Numbered from the stretch's first letter, positions 32,073-41,266 are shown. The stretch is 64,000 nucleotides of DNA from Paenibacillus radicis (ex Gao et al. 2016) (GCF_014641555.1 NZ_BMHY01000001.1:372001-436000); one strand, 5' to 3'. The notes: generated by a model not told the origin, from the letters alone. Translations and numbers: made by a program.

Positions 32073-32840
32073 ATGCTGCAAGTAAGACGAGTGAGTAAAA
32101 TATATGAAGGTAAAGTGGCTTACCGGGCTTTAAGCGATATTGATTTAACGATTGAAGACGGTGATTTTGTCGGTATTATGGGTCCTTCGGGAAGCGGGAA
32201 AACGACGCTGCTCAACTTGATTGCTACGATTGACGAACCGACAACCGGTGAGGTTCTATATGACGGCAAAACGACAGGCAAGCTGAACAAAAATGAATTA
32301 GCGATATTTCGCCGCCGTGAGCTTGGATTTGTATTTCAAGACTTTAATCTGCTCCACACTTTGACGGTTGAGGAGAATATTGTGCTGCCGTTAACGCTGG
32401 ATGGAAACAAGGTCAGTGAAATGAAGCAAAAGGTAAAAACGATAGCAGAAAAGCTAGGGATTACAGAGATCATGAACAAACGGCTGTATGAAATATCCGG
32501 AGGGCAGGCGCAGCGGGCTGCTGTCGCCAGAGCGATGATCCATTCCCCCAAGCTGCTTCTCGCAGATGAGCCAACCGGCAATTTGGATTCCAAATCGGCA
32601 AAGGATGTCATGGAATTGCTGGAGAGAATTAACCGCGAGCAGAATGCAACGATGATGCTGGTTACGCATGACGCGGTGGCTGCCAGCTATTGTAAGCGTG
32701 TTGTCTTCATTAAAGATGGCAGGTTCTATTCGGAAATACATCGGGGGGATAATCGCCAAGCCTTTTTCCAGAAAATTATCGATACACTCTCGCTGTTAGG
32801 GGGACATCACAATGACGTTTCGTCAATTCGCGTTCCGTAA
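32073..32840 (+). CDS. ABC transporter ATP-binding protein (BceA-like)
   Basis: This 255-residue ATPase has Walker A GIMGPSGSGKTTLLN, Q-loop FVFQDFNLLHTLTVEEN, signature EISGGQAQRAAVARAM, Walker B LLLADEPTGNLDS and the switch VTHD. The family belongs to the MacB/BceA group that drives membrane proteins removing cell-wall-targeting peptides. It lies 92 nt after the kinase, with GAAAGGAGATCAG in front, and overlaps the permease gene by 29 nt. Confidence 0.9.
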   Translation: MLQVRRVSKIYEGKVAYRALSDIDLTIEDGDFVGIMGPSGSGKTTLLNLIATIDEPTTGEVLYDGKTTGKLNKNELAIFRRRELGFVFQDFNLLHTLTVEENIVLPLTLDGNKVSEMKQKVKTIAEKLGITEIMNKRLYEISGGQAQRAAVARAMIHSPKLLLADEPTGNLDSKSAKDVMELLERINREQNATMMLVTHDAVAASYCKRVVFIKDGRFYSEIHRGDNRQAFFQKIIDTLSLLGGHHNDVSSIRVP

Positions 32841-34689
32841 CGTCTCCCGGAATAAGAGGCTCTATGCGGGATATTTCCTTAGCAGTCTATTTACGGTCAT
32901 GGCTTTCTTTACCTTTTCTATCTTTGCATACCATCCGGTACTTAGCGGAGTCGATAGTAGCAGCGTGACGTTTGCCCTTTCCGTATCCAAGTGGATCATT
33001 TATGTCTTCTCTTTCTTTTTTGTTCTTTACTCGATGAGTTCATTTCTGCAATCGCGAAAAAGAGAATTTGGACTCATGATGATGCAGGGCATGACCACGG
33101 TACAGCTTCGTCTGATGATTTTTTTAGAAAATATGATGATTGGTTTGTCCGCGACAATAGGCGGCATTGCTCTGGGGCTTGTTTTTGCCAAGGTTATACT
33201 GCTTACAGGAGAAAACTTTCTTGCCGTCAACGAAAAGCTGGCTTTTTATTTTCCCTATAAGGCCATTGTTCTGACCCTGCTTTCATTTTTGCTTCTATTT
33301 ATTTTGATTTCCTTTTTTATTTCGGCCGTACTGCAGAGCGGAAAGCTAATTACGCTGTTAAATGGTGACAAGCAAGCAAAGAGTGAGCCTAAGTCCTCTG
33401 TGCTTCTAGTTTGGCTAGTGCCGATTTTGCTGGGAACGAGTTACTTTCTTAGCTTGCGAGCCGAAGGCTTAGAAGCACTATTATTACTTGTTCCAGTCGT
33501 TGTTATGGTATGCATCGGCACCTATCTGCTGTTTACGCAGCTTAGCGTCTATACGATCCGGAAGCTGAAAAGGATGGAATCGATTTTTTGGCTGAAAACA
33601 AACATGCTGCTTTTTTCCGATCTCGCCTATCGGATGAAGGACAATGCGCGTTCATTTTTTCTGGTTGCTATTATTTCTACCGTTTCGTTTTGCTCGATCG
33701 GCTCGTTGTACGGCTTCCAATCGATGATTGGCGGCCACAACGTCAAAGATAATCCTTATTTATTCACTTACACGACCACGAATGGCTATAGTGATGAGCA
33801 GAAAAATATAGAGCAGATTGACCGCTCGCTTAAAGAAGCAAATGTTACAACTGAAAAAGCGTTTCTGAACCTTGCTTACTACAAGGCTTCCAACAGGGAT
33901 GCAACGATTGCAGTCGTTCGGCTATCCGACTACAACCGGATGACGGAGTTAATGGAAATGAAGGGAATTGTGCTCTCTGACGGGAAAGCAGCGGTTGTTG
34001 ACTTTGGACTATCACGTATAGGCCAATCCATGCTCAACCAGCCGATAACGCTGCAGCCCGATGTTGTCATTGAAGCGAATAAAGCAGTTGTATCGCCGGC
34101 GGTACACGGTATAAACGGCTATTTCGTTATTTCGGATGATCAATATGCAAAGCTTGGAGCATCTGTACAAGAGAAACATTACTATATATGGCACGGGCCG
34201 CTCGGGCAAAAACAATCCATAACGGCAGGGGGAAAGCTGTCCAATGCCCTTCCTTATTCGGACAGCTACGAGTTCTTTGCCCTTGAATTCCAAAACTCTG
34301 TTCTAGATAAGCTTTTTGGCCCTATCCTGTTCATCGGTTTATTTATCGGCATCGTGTTTTTTGTCTCCGCAGGCAGCTTTCTCTATTTCCGTCTGTACAG
34401 TGATCTGGATGATGACAGACGGAAATTCAAAGCCGTTTCCAAGATGGGACTTAGTGAAAAAGAGCTTACGAAAATATTGAACCGGCAAATGGTATTGCTT
34501 TTCTTTGCGCCAATTGTTGTTGCATTGGTACATGGGGCTGTAGCACTTACTACACTGTCTCACATGTTTCAGTATTCGCTGCTGAAGGAATCCGTGCTCG
34601 TTCTTGGTCTGTTCTTTATCGTTCAAGTGATCTATTTCTTTATCGTCCGCTTCTTCTATATTAGGCAGGTGAAGCTGGCGATTGTCTGA
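32812..34689 (+). CDS. ABC transporter permease (BceB-like, FtsX/MacB superfamily)
   Basis: This 625-residue permease has the BceB layout: about ten membrane helices, with a large outside domain between helices 7 and 8 (roughly residues 305-500). The N-terminus, FRQFAFRNVSRNKRLYAGYF, and the helix-2 region, SFLQSRKREFGLMMMQGMT, are characteristic. The outside domain probably recognises peptide antibiotics such as bacitracin-like molecules or the lipid II cycle intermediate they bind, and passes the signal to the BceS-like kinase. The exact drug cannot be told from sequence. Confidence 0.88.
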   Translation: MTFRQFAFRNVSRNKRLYAGYFLSSLFTVMAFFTFSIFAYHPVLSGVDSSSVTFALSVSKWIIYVFSFFFVLYSMSSFLQSRKREFGLMMMQGMTTVQLRLMIFLENMMIGLSATIGGIALGLVFAKVILLTGENFLAVNEKLAFYFPYKAIVLTLLSFLLLFILISFFISAVLQSGKLITLLNGDKQAKSEPKSSVLLVWLVPILLGTSYFLSLRAEGLEALLLLVPVVVMVCIGTYLLFTQLSVYTIRKLKRMESIFWLKTNMLLFSDLAYRMKDNARSFFLVAIISTVSFCSIGSLYGFQSMIGGHNVKDNPYLFTYTTTNGYSDEQKNIEQIDRSLKEANVTTEKAFLNLAYYKASNRDATIAVVRLSDYNRMTELMEMKGIVLSDGKAAVVDFGLSRIGQSMLNQPITLQPDVVIEANKAVVSPAVHGINGYFVISDDQYAKLGASVQEKHYYIWHGPLGQKQSITAGGKLSNALPYSDSYEFFALEFQNSVLDKLFGPILFIGLFIGIVFFVSAGSFLYFRLYSDLDDDRRKFKAVSKMGLSEKELTKILNRQMVLLFFAPIVVALVHGAVALTTLSHMFQYSLLKESVLVLGLFFIVQVIYFFIVRFFYIRQVKLAIV

Positions 34690-34733
34690 TTCGATTGAAT
34701 GAGTCATTCACAGCAGTTACTCCATTTGGCATG

Positions 34734-34751
34734 TTTGCGTGATCACGCAAA
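34734..34751. promoter_or_regulatory. Perfect 18-bp palindrome in 174-nt gap
   Basis: TTTGCGTGA-TCACGCAAA is an exact inverted repeat. A partial copy, TGCGTGATC, follows about 20 nt later (34757-34765). No T-run follows. It may be an operator for the following exoenzyme gene or a weak hairpin. Confidence 0.45.
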
Positions 34752-34862
34752 ATAAATGCGTGATCGGCGGCGATATCCGCAGTCCGGTACGGATTCGCCA
34801 TTTCAAGCGAAATGATAGGATGAGGTTGCAACTACTTCATAAGTGTAAAAAGGAGATTAAGT

Positions 34863-36905
34863 ATGCATCTTTCTTCCCTCATCCCGGTCAGAAGCTTTGT
34901 TCGAACAGGGCTGCTGGCTACACTTGCCGCCGTTATGCTGACTCCTGCATTTGCCGCTGCGGCCGAGCCGGCATCCGCATCCGCATCCGCATCCGCAACT
35001 GCAGCCAAACCTATTTATTCGAAAGAGTCGTTTATCGACGGATTTTTTAACCGTAAAGACATTAAACCGCTCCTTACCGGAGCAGTTGTAGCAGTTGTCA
35101 ATGGCGACCAGCCAGTGCTCGTTAAAGGATACGGCTACGCTAATGTGGAGCGCCAGACGCCGGTAGATCCTAACAACACCTTATTCCGGGTCGCTTCAAT
35201 TACGAAAACCTTTACTGCCACCACCGTGATGCAATTGGCAGAGGAAGGAAAGGTTGAGCTGGATCGCGATATTTCTCCATATTTGAAAGGAATCGTCATT
35301 CCGAACAAGACAGGCTCACCATTGACACTGAAGCATTTGATGACGCATACGAGTGGGTTCGACCGCACGGAGGCGGCTGCAGATGAAGGAGATCCAGGCG
35401 ATGTCTACCCGCTGGACCGCTTCATTAAAGACAATATTCCGACTGTTGTACGCAAGCCGGGTGAGGCCTACCGCTACGATAACTATGCCTATAACCTGCT
35501 TGGTTATATTGTGCAAAATGTCAGCGGCAAGCCGTTCGATCAGGTTGTGCAGCAGCGGATCTTTATGCCGCTCGGCATGAAGAACAGCCATTTGATTCTG
35601 ACGCCTGATATTCAGAAGCGGCTTGCCACTCCGTATGATAGTGATGGTGAACCGCTGCCTCAGTATGCGACGTATCCGAACAACTCTCCCGATGGCGGCA
35701 TGATGACGACAGGAACGGATATGGCCCGGTTCATGATCGCAGAGCTGAATGGCGGAAAGCTTGGCGATGCTTCCATTCTCAATGCGCAATCCTTGCAGCA
35801 AATGCAGCAGCTTAGCGTATCGATTCATCCGGATATTCCAGGCGTCGGCTTTGGATTCGAATCTAGTTATCCGGATTTAAACAACGGGCAGTTTGTCATC
35901 GACAAGGGTGGTGCAGCAACCGGGTTCCAATCGCATATGTGGCTGCTTCCCGATCGTCAAACCGGACTGTTCCTGGCGTTGAACAGCACGCGGAATGCCA
36001 GAACGATTCAGAGGGAGCTGTTCAAGGCATTCATGGATCATTACTTTCCTACTGCGGAGGGTACGGATACTCCCATCGCTCCGCTACGCCAGTCCAAAGA
36101 GCAGCTGGCTCCTCTTACTGGCATTTACCGTGATCTGCGGATGCCGATGTGGCATTACGATGTCGAAGCCAGAGATGGCGGCTTGACCGTCACGGATGCC
36201 TATGGCGAACACAGCTTGTCTCAAGTGAAGGAATTGCTGTTCGTAGACGAGACGGGGAGATATGCAGCCTTTAAAGAGAATGGGGAAGGAAAGATCACTT
36301 ACTTCTCCTATAATAAAGCGGACAGCTGGTCCGAGATGCTGCCGAATCCTAAGCTTTATAGTGATGTGCCGAACGGTCATGCCTATGCCAAAGCAATCTA
36401 TTATGTGCAGCAGCAAGGGATGCTGGCCAAGGAAAATGATGGGGCAGCTTTCAAGCCGGAGCATCCGATTACCCGCGAGCAATTCATCGGACAGCTAGTG
36501 GTTTTGGCGGATATTCCGCTTTCGGAGGAGCCAGTCATTTTCGCGGATGCAGCCGGCAGTCCTTATGCGGCAGAAATTCAGACCGCTCTGGAAATCGGAC
36601 TTGTAAGCGGCACGAACGGTGGAAGGTTTGAACCGGACCGTGCGGTTACCCGGCAGGAGGCTGCCGTTATTATCGCTCGCGCACTGCAGCTCCAATTCGG
36701 CTCGATCGTATCGGCAGAGGCTGCGCAGGAAATTATTCTGAAAGCAGGGACGAGCGCATGGGCGGTGGAGGGAGTTCGAATTGTACTTGCCAGAGGCTGC
36801 TACGGACCTGATGTAGTGAAGGATGCCAACGGCGTATATGATTTCCGTTCCCGGCAGCCGCTGCTGCGGCAGGAAGCTGCCGCGATGTTTTACCGGTTTC
36901 CGTAA
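34863..36905 (+). CDS. Secreted class C beta-lactamase-like serine hydrolase with SLH domains
   Basis: This 680-residue exoprotein has a signal peptide (about 1-34) and a short Ala-Ser tether encoded by four GCATCC repeats. The serine-hydrolase domain (about 58-395) shows VASITKTFTATT (SxxK) and AYRYDNYAYNLLG (YxN). A beta-rich accessory domain occupies about 400-490. Three SLH-type modules (about 500-680: YAKAIYYVQQQGML, FEPDRAVTRQEAAVIIARAL, RQPLLRQEAAAMFYRF) anchor it to secondary wall polymer. Such enzymes act as esterases, D-amino peptidases or beta-lactamases. A wall-bound peptidase or esterase is more likely than drug resistance. Confidence 0.85.
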   Translation: MHLSSLIPVRSFVRTGLLATLAAVMLTPAFAAAAEPASASASASATAAKPIYSKESFIDGFFNRKDIKPLLTGAVVAVVNGDQPVLVKGYGYANVERQTPVDPNNTLFRVASITKTFTATTVMQLAEEGKVELDRDISPYLKGIVIPNKTGSPLTLKHLMTHTSGFDRTEAAADEGDPGDVYPLDRFIKDNIPTVVRKPGEAYRYDNYAYNLLGYIVQNVSGKPFDQVVQQRIFMPLGMKNSHLILTPDIQKRLATPYDSDGEPLPQYATYPNNSPDGGMMTTGTDMARFMIAELNGGKLGDASILNAQSLQQMQQLSVSIHPDIPGVGFGFESSYPDLNNGQFVIDKGGAATGFQSHMWLLPDRQTGLFLALNSTRNARTIQRELFKAFMDHYFPTAEGTDTPIAPLRQSKEQLAPLTGIYRDLRMPMWHYDVEARDGGLTVTDAYGEHSLSQVKELLFVDETGRYAAFKENGEGKITYFSYNKADSWSEMLPNPKLYSDVPNGHAYAKAIYYVQQQGMLAKENDGAAFKPEHPITREQFIGQLVVLADIPLSEEPVIFADAAGSPYAAEIQTALEIGLVSGTNGGRFEPDRAVTRQEAAVIIARALQLQFGSIVSAEAAQEIILKAGTSAWAVEGVRIVLARGCYGPDVVKDANGVYDFRSRQPLLRQEAAAMFYRFP

Positions 36906-36915
36906 CGAGCAAAGC

Positions 36916-36962
36916 GAGAGCGATATTATCCCTTAAGGGGGTAATTCGCTCTCTTTCTTTCA
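36916..36962 (+). terminator. Terminator after SLH serine hydrolase
   Basis: Stem GAGAGCGA / TCGCTCTC encloses TATCCC-TTAA-GGGGGTA and is followed by TTTCTTT. Confidence 0.72.
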
Positions 36963-36992
36963 TGCTATAATCGAAGCGGGTGATCGCGTAAA

Positions 36993-38942
36993 ATGAACCT
37001 TAATAATGACCGTCCATTAAAACATAAAACGGTAGTATTTCTTATCATGTCTGTCATTTGCTATATGCTTCTTGCCTTCTCCATTCATTTTCTTTCGCTT
37101 CAATCACCTTACATCGGAGCTGAGCTTCGCGAAGAAACCGGGATCGGATGGATTGTCGAGGCGGTCGAGGAGCGGGGGAAAGCGGCGGAATGGGGAATAT
37201 CCCCCGGCGACGTTATTACAGCTATGGAGGCTGTTTCGGAGGCGAAGCTGGTAGTGGACGGCTCAAGTATATGGTTGAGCAAGGCAGACCGGGTTATCGT
37301 GCAGAAACAGGACGGACGGCAGCTGGCTTTCAGCAGTACGCCAGATTCGCGGGCAATTGCCGTTGCTGCGTTCTCGGCTGCGTTGGAGCTTCTGCTGCTT
37401 GGCTTAGGCGGATATGCGATTCTATCAATACCGGAATCCCGTGTTATCCGGCAGTTCTATATCCTCAACTGGATGTTTGCTTTATGTCTGCTCACACAAT
37501 TTTCAGCCGAAAAAAGCTTATCCGACATCATCATATCGTTTTTATCCATCTGGCTTCCCTATTTGTTGTTAAGCTTCTATTTGCTGTTCGTATTTCGTAC
37601 GGTCCACCATCGGTTCAAGTATCTGCTGCGCGTATGCCAAGGCTTTGTGATATTGTTCTCGGCTTATCTCACATATTTGATCGCAACGGAGAGCGACGTG
37701 CCCAAATGGACGGCCGATGTCCTGAATTGGACGATTATCGGTACATTACTGCTGCTGGCCGGTATTACCTTTGCGTATTGGAAGGACTTTGAGCGAATGG
37801 AAAGAAATCAATTGTTGAATCTGTTTTTCGCCTTGTTCCTCAGTTTAATGCCATACGCCTTTCTATATGCGATACCGATGCTGATGCACGGACAATCTGT
37901 CATTCCTTTAAAATATTCGCTTACTGGTCTTGTGCCGTTTTCCTTCGCGATTACTCGGCTGCTCGTCGCGCGAAGTCTGCTGGACATGCGGATCTACATT
38001 CCTCGCTTGCTTATACATAGCTTCTACCTGGGCATAGTGTTCATGTTATTCTCCCTTGCAGCTAAAGGAATATCGACGTATGAGATGTGCCTCTTATTTG
38101 TTGTGTTTATCGTGTTGTCTTGGGGGTACCGGAGGGCTTTGCTCCGATTCCGGCATCGCACCGAGGAGCGTACGGAATGGCTGGAGCGGCAAACGCGGCT
38201 GTTGTCGCTCCGGCTGGCTAAGAAGCCGGGGAAGAGAAGCGAGGCTGCGTCGTTCCTCGCCGATAGTCACCTTGCCGAGCCTTACAGCTCTAGCCTATTA
38301 GAAGCGCAGCAGTCGGAACGGATTCAACTCTCTTATTATTTGCATGATCATTTGCTGCAAAATATGATTTTCCTCTCGCGTGATCTGGAGGAGCTGTATG
38401 AAGCCGGAACAGCAGACAAAGAACAGGTCGCCCTCTGGTTGAAATGCGTCTATGATTCGCAACGGGACATTCGCAAGCTATGCGATGATCTATACCCGTA
38501 TATCATCGATAAAGGCGATCTGAAGGAAGCGCTGCAATGGCTGCTGCGGACGATGCGGGAGAAGGGCAATATCCGAACCGAGCTGGTCTATGAGCTGCCG
38601 GACGGGGAGCCAGCGAATGAACTTGTTAAAATAAACTTGTTCCGGGCGATCCGAGAATTCGTCAACAATGTATATAAACATTCGGGAGCAGCCGAGATGT
38701 CCATTCGAATATGGAGTGAGCGGCAAGAAATCCGTTGTCGGATTGCCGATGACGGAACAGGGTTTGATATGAAGTCGGCGCTGGAGACTTCCCCTGGCGG
38801 GGAGCGGCGTTTCGGACTCCTGTCCGCTTACAGTCAGGTTCGTCATCTTGGCGGAGTGGCAGATATTGAGACATCGCCGGGAGAAGGAACGGTCGTTAGC
38901 ATCTATTTGCCGTGTGGAGAGGAGGCGCGTGTCCATGGGTGA
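36993..38942 (+). CDS. Sensor histidine kinase, ComP-like, with PDZ-like extracellular domain
   Basis: This 649-residue kinase has a first membrane helix (about 14-34), then an outside PDZ-like region (GWIVEAVEERGKAAEWGISPGDVITAME, about 50-78). About seven further helices run to residue 380. The HisKA_3 segment ERIQLSYYLHDHLLQNMIFL contains the phospho-acceptor His, and HATPase motifs are FVNNVYKHSG and RIADDGTGFD. The arrangement matches ComP of Bacillus, a quorum-peptide sensor, though no pheromone gene is seen here. It overlaps the LuxR-type regulator by 8 nt. Confidence 0.85.
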   Translation: MNLNNDRPLKHKTVVFLIMSVICYMLLAFSIHFLSLQSPYIGAELREETGIGWIVEAVEERGKAAEWGISPGDVITAMEAVSEAKLVVDGSSIWLSKADRVIVQKQDGRQLAFSSTPDSRAIAVAAFSAALELLLLGLGGYAILSIPESRVIRQFYILNWMFALCLLTQFSAEKSLSDIIISFLSIWLPYLLLSFYLLFVFRTVHHRFKYLLRVCQGFVILFSAYLTYLIATESDVPKWTADVLNWTIIGTLLLLAGITFAYWKDFERMERNQLLNLFFALFLSLMPYAFLYAIPMLMHGQSVIPLKYSLTGLVPFSFAITRLLVARSLLDMRIYIPRLLIHSFYLGIVFMLFSLAAKGISTYEMCLLFVVFIVLSWGYRRALLRFRHRTEERTEWLERQTRLLSLRLAKKPGKRSEAASFLADSHLAEPYSSSLLEAQQSERIQLSYYLHDHLLQNMIFLSRDLEELYEAGTADKEQVALWLKCVYDSQRDIRKLCDDLYPYIIDKGDLKEALQWLLRTMREKGNIRTELVYELPDGEPANELVKINLFRAIREFVNNVYKHSGAAEMSIRIWSERQEIRCRIADDGTGFDMKSALETSPGGERRFGLLSAYSQVRHLGGVADIETSPGEGTVVSIYLPCGEEARVHG

Positions 38943-39573
38943 CAAAATTAGAGTGGTGCTGCTGGATGATCATCCGCTCGTGCTGGAGGGGTTGAAAAAC
39001 CGGCTGGAGAAGGAGCCGGATATTGTAGTGCCGAAGACGTTTGACGATCCTCGTGATTTGCTGGAAGACATCGCTTCTTGCCAAGCCGACGTGCTCGTCA
39101 TGGACATTGCGATGCCCCATCTGAGCGGCTTCGAATTGGGCAAGCAATTAAAGGAGCAATATGGGCTCTCGCTGAAAATCATTTTGCTTTCCGGTTATAC
39201 GTATGATGAGTTTTATAGCAAAGCCTATGAGATCGGCGCACATGCTTTTTTGTCCAAGCAAAGCACCTACGCTCAAATTATTAATGCAATTAAGCAAAGC
39301 ATGCTGGGGCATGCGCTCGTTGCGGAGAAGGTGCTCGGTAAGTCGAGGGATGTTCTGACCGCTGTAGAGCGCGAGGTGCTCGTACGAATTGCTGAAGAGA
39401 AAACAAACAAGGAAATTGCACAGGAGCTGGCGATGAGTCAACGAACCGTAGAGCATCATATGACATCGATTAATCAAAAGCTTGGCGTTAAATCGCGGGT
39501 TGGTGCAGTCTCCAAAGGCTATGAGTCTGGGTTGCTAGGGAGCATTCATTCAGGTGGAGCTGATGAAGACTGA
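38935..39573 (+). CDS. Response regulator, NarL/LuxR family
   Basis: This 212-residue regulator has a receiver domain (VVLLDDHPLVLEGL, phospho-acceptor in VLVMDIAMPHLSG, ILLSGY, Lys in FLSKQS) and a GerE-type helix-turn-helix (LTAVEREVLVRIAEEKTNKE, IAQELAMSQRTVEHHMTSIN). The ATG at 38935 follows GAGGAGG and overlaps the kinase stop; a longer frame from 38848 lies inside the kinase gene. It is the partner of the ComP-like kinase. Its targets are not visible nearby, because the next 600 nt are a palindrome array. Confidence 0.88.
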   Translation: MGDKIRVVLLDDHPLVLEGLKNRLEKEPDIVVPKTFDDPRDLLEDIASCQADVLVMDIAMPHLSGFELGKQLKEQYGLSLKIILLSGYTYDEFYSKAYEIGAHAFLSKQSTYAQIINAIKQSMLGHALVAEKVLGKSRDVLTAVEREVLVRIAEEKTNKEIAQELAMSQRTVEHHMTSINQKLGVKSRVGAVSKGYESGLLGSIHSGGADED

Positions 39574-39587
39574 AGCTGCAGCGCCTT

Positions 39588-40165
39588 AACCTACCCAAAT
39601 CGGCAGAAAAAGCCCCGAAAAGTGTGCTGTATTATTCGTATAAGACCCTATCAGGGTCTTAACCGTGCCGATTGTGCTGTTCGCTCATTAGTTAAGACCC
39701 TTGTAGGGTCTTAACCTACCCAAACTGGCAGAAAAGCCCCGAAAAGTGTGCTGTATTATTCGAATAAGACCCTGACAGGGTCTTAACCGTGCCGATTGTG
39801 CTGTCCCCTCATGAGTTAAGACCCTCGCAGGGTCTTAACCCATCCAAACTGGAAGGAAAAGCCTTGAGAAATATGCTGTTTTATTCGTATAAGACCCTAT
39901 CAGGGTCTTAACCGTGCCGATTGTGCTGTCCCCTCGTGGGTTAAGACCCTTGCAGGGTCTTAACCCATCCACGCTGGCAGAAAAAGCCCCGAAAAGTGTA
40001 CTGTTTTATTTGCATAAGACCCTGACGGGGTCTTAACCGTGCCGATTGTGCTGTCCGCTCCTTAGTTAAGACCCTCACAGGGTCTTAATCTATGCAAACT
40101 ATCAGAAAAAGCCCCGAAAGTGTGCTGTATTATTCGTATAAAACCTAGCTTTGCTGCGGTTTATT
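39588..40165. repeat. Tandem array of ~124-bp units each with two TAAGACCCT palindromes
   Basis: About four units and a decayed fifth fill the 606-nt gap between convergent genes. First hairpins start at 39641, 39765, 39890 and 40015 (TAAGACCCT-N3-AGGGTCTTA, loop ATC or GAC). Second hairpins span 39691-39715, 39815-39839, 39940-39964 and 40065-40089 (GTTAAGACCCT-N3-AGGGTCTTAAC). The linkers GTGCCGATTGTGCTGT and AAAAGCCCCGAAAAGTGTGCTGT are well conserved. The fifth copy (about 40139-40164) has degenerated but keeps a hairpin (TAAAACC / GGTTTA). Compared with the 15-kb array the order of A and B hairpins is inverted. Nothing coding is seen here. Confidence 0.92.
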
Positions 40166-40178
40166 GCCCTTATCAGAA

Positions 40179-41156
40179 CTATGTTCCAGTTGCTGCTGTT
40201 ACGGAAGCTCCTTGCACCAAAGTCACATAAATCCGCTCGTTCTCGACAGGCTCGCCGCCCAGCATTTTAATTAGCTGCTCGGAAGCGAGCGCTCCCCATT
40301 TGGGCATCGAATAATCGATCGTAGTAAGCCGGGGCTCTATAAACTGGGCCAGTTCGGTATTGTCAAAGCCGACGAGATGAATATGCTTGCCGATGACGAG
40401 GTCTGTATGCGTACGAATATAACGGTAGACGCCGATCGCCATTTCGTCATTGAGACAGAAGACGGCTGCCGGCCGGGTATATTCCGCTGCGATCCGCTGC
40501 GCGGCGGCTTCTCCCGAGGATTTGGTAAAGTCGCCGGGAAGGACAGTGAATGTCAGACCAGGTACGCGTTCAATGGCCTGATGTACGGCGCGTAGACGCT
40601 GAAGGGCATCGTAGGAGCCTGCCGGACCGGACACGGCATAAATGTTGTCATGTCCCTGCTCGATCAGATGCTCGATCGCAAGCGTTGCGCCGGCTTTATT
40701 ATCAAGCAGCACTTGATTGATATGCGGATGCTGCAATTCACGGTCGAGTACAACAGCTTTGTGGCCGTTATTGGCGTATTGAAGCAGCTCCTCGTCGGAG
40801 AACGTCGCATCAAGAATGATCGCTCCGTCGATCATCCGCTCGGAGATGAGGCGCCGCGACTGCGGGCCGCTGCATACGAGCAGGTCATAGCCTTTGGAGC
40901 TGACATATTCTTTAACCCCTTGGAGCAAATTTCCGTAAAAGTTGCCTTCGAAATCGGTCAGAAAGATGCCGATCATGTTTGATTTTTTCGTCTTCAGCAA
41001 TCTGGCTGCTGCATGGGGCACGTAATTCAACTCTTCGGCGGCCTGCAATATTTTCGCGGCGGTCTCTTTCGTAACCTTGTCGTTGCCATTAAGGGCGTAG
41101 GAAACCGTAGAGATGGAGACGCCGGCCCGTTTTGCTATATCTTTTATACTAACCAA
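40179..41156 (-). CDS. LacI-family transcriptional regulator of the GH3 gene
   Basis: This 325-residue LacI-type repressor has the headpiece SIKDIAKRAGVSISTVSYAL and hinge AARLLKTKKS, followed by a sugar-binding-protein-like effector domain (ending FDNTELAQFIEPRLTTIDYS). The start is TTG at 41156, with GAGGGGCGAG about 9 nt upstream; no in-frame ATG is near. It is divergent from the GH3 gene, and AAACGTTT operators lie near both starts, so it probably controls itself and the glycosidase in response to a sugar released by that enzyme. Confidence 0.87.
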   Translation of the reverse strand: MVSIKDIAKRAGVSISTVSYALNGNDKVTKETAAKILQAAEELNYVPHAAARLLKTKKSNMIGIFLTDFEGNFYGNLLQGVKEYVSSKGYDLLVCSGPQSRRLISERMIDGAIILDATFSDEELLQYANNGHKAVVLDRELQHPHINQVLLDNKAGATLAIEHLIEQGHDNIYAVSGPAGSYDALQRLRAVHQAIERVPGLTFTVLPGDFTKSSGEAAAQRIAAEYTRPAAVFCLNDEMAIGVYRYIRTHTDLVIGKHIHLVGFDNTELAQFIEPRLTTIDYSMPKWGALASEQLIKMLGGEPVENERIYVTLVQGASVTAATGT

Positions 41157-41182
41157 TAGACTCGCCCCTCTGACCTAGTTGG

Positions 41183-41194
41183 TGAAACGTTTAG
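41183..41194. promoter_or_regulatory. LacI-type operator candidate near lacI start
   Basis: TGAAACGTTTAG contains the same AAACGTTT core as the site at 41311-41326. It lies 27 nt before the regulator's TTG start, which suggests autorepression. Confidence 0.5.
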
Positions 41195-41266
41195 ATTTTA
41201 ACTATAACCGAAAATAATAATGCGTACAACCTTGAAAATATCCCGTTTCTACTTGAATTAATCCAA

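Noticed and set aside
39641-40089. Ordinary Rho-independent terminators
   Set aside because: The hairpins are strong, but no T-runs follow them and there are eight in a regular array, far more than ending two genes would require.
39588-40165. CRISPR array
   Set aside because: The regular spacing of repeats looked CRISPR-like, but the repeats are near-perfect palindromes, the stretches between them are conserved and not unique spacers, the period is ~124 bp, and no cas gene is present.
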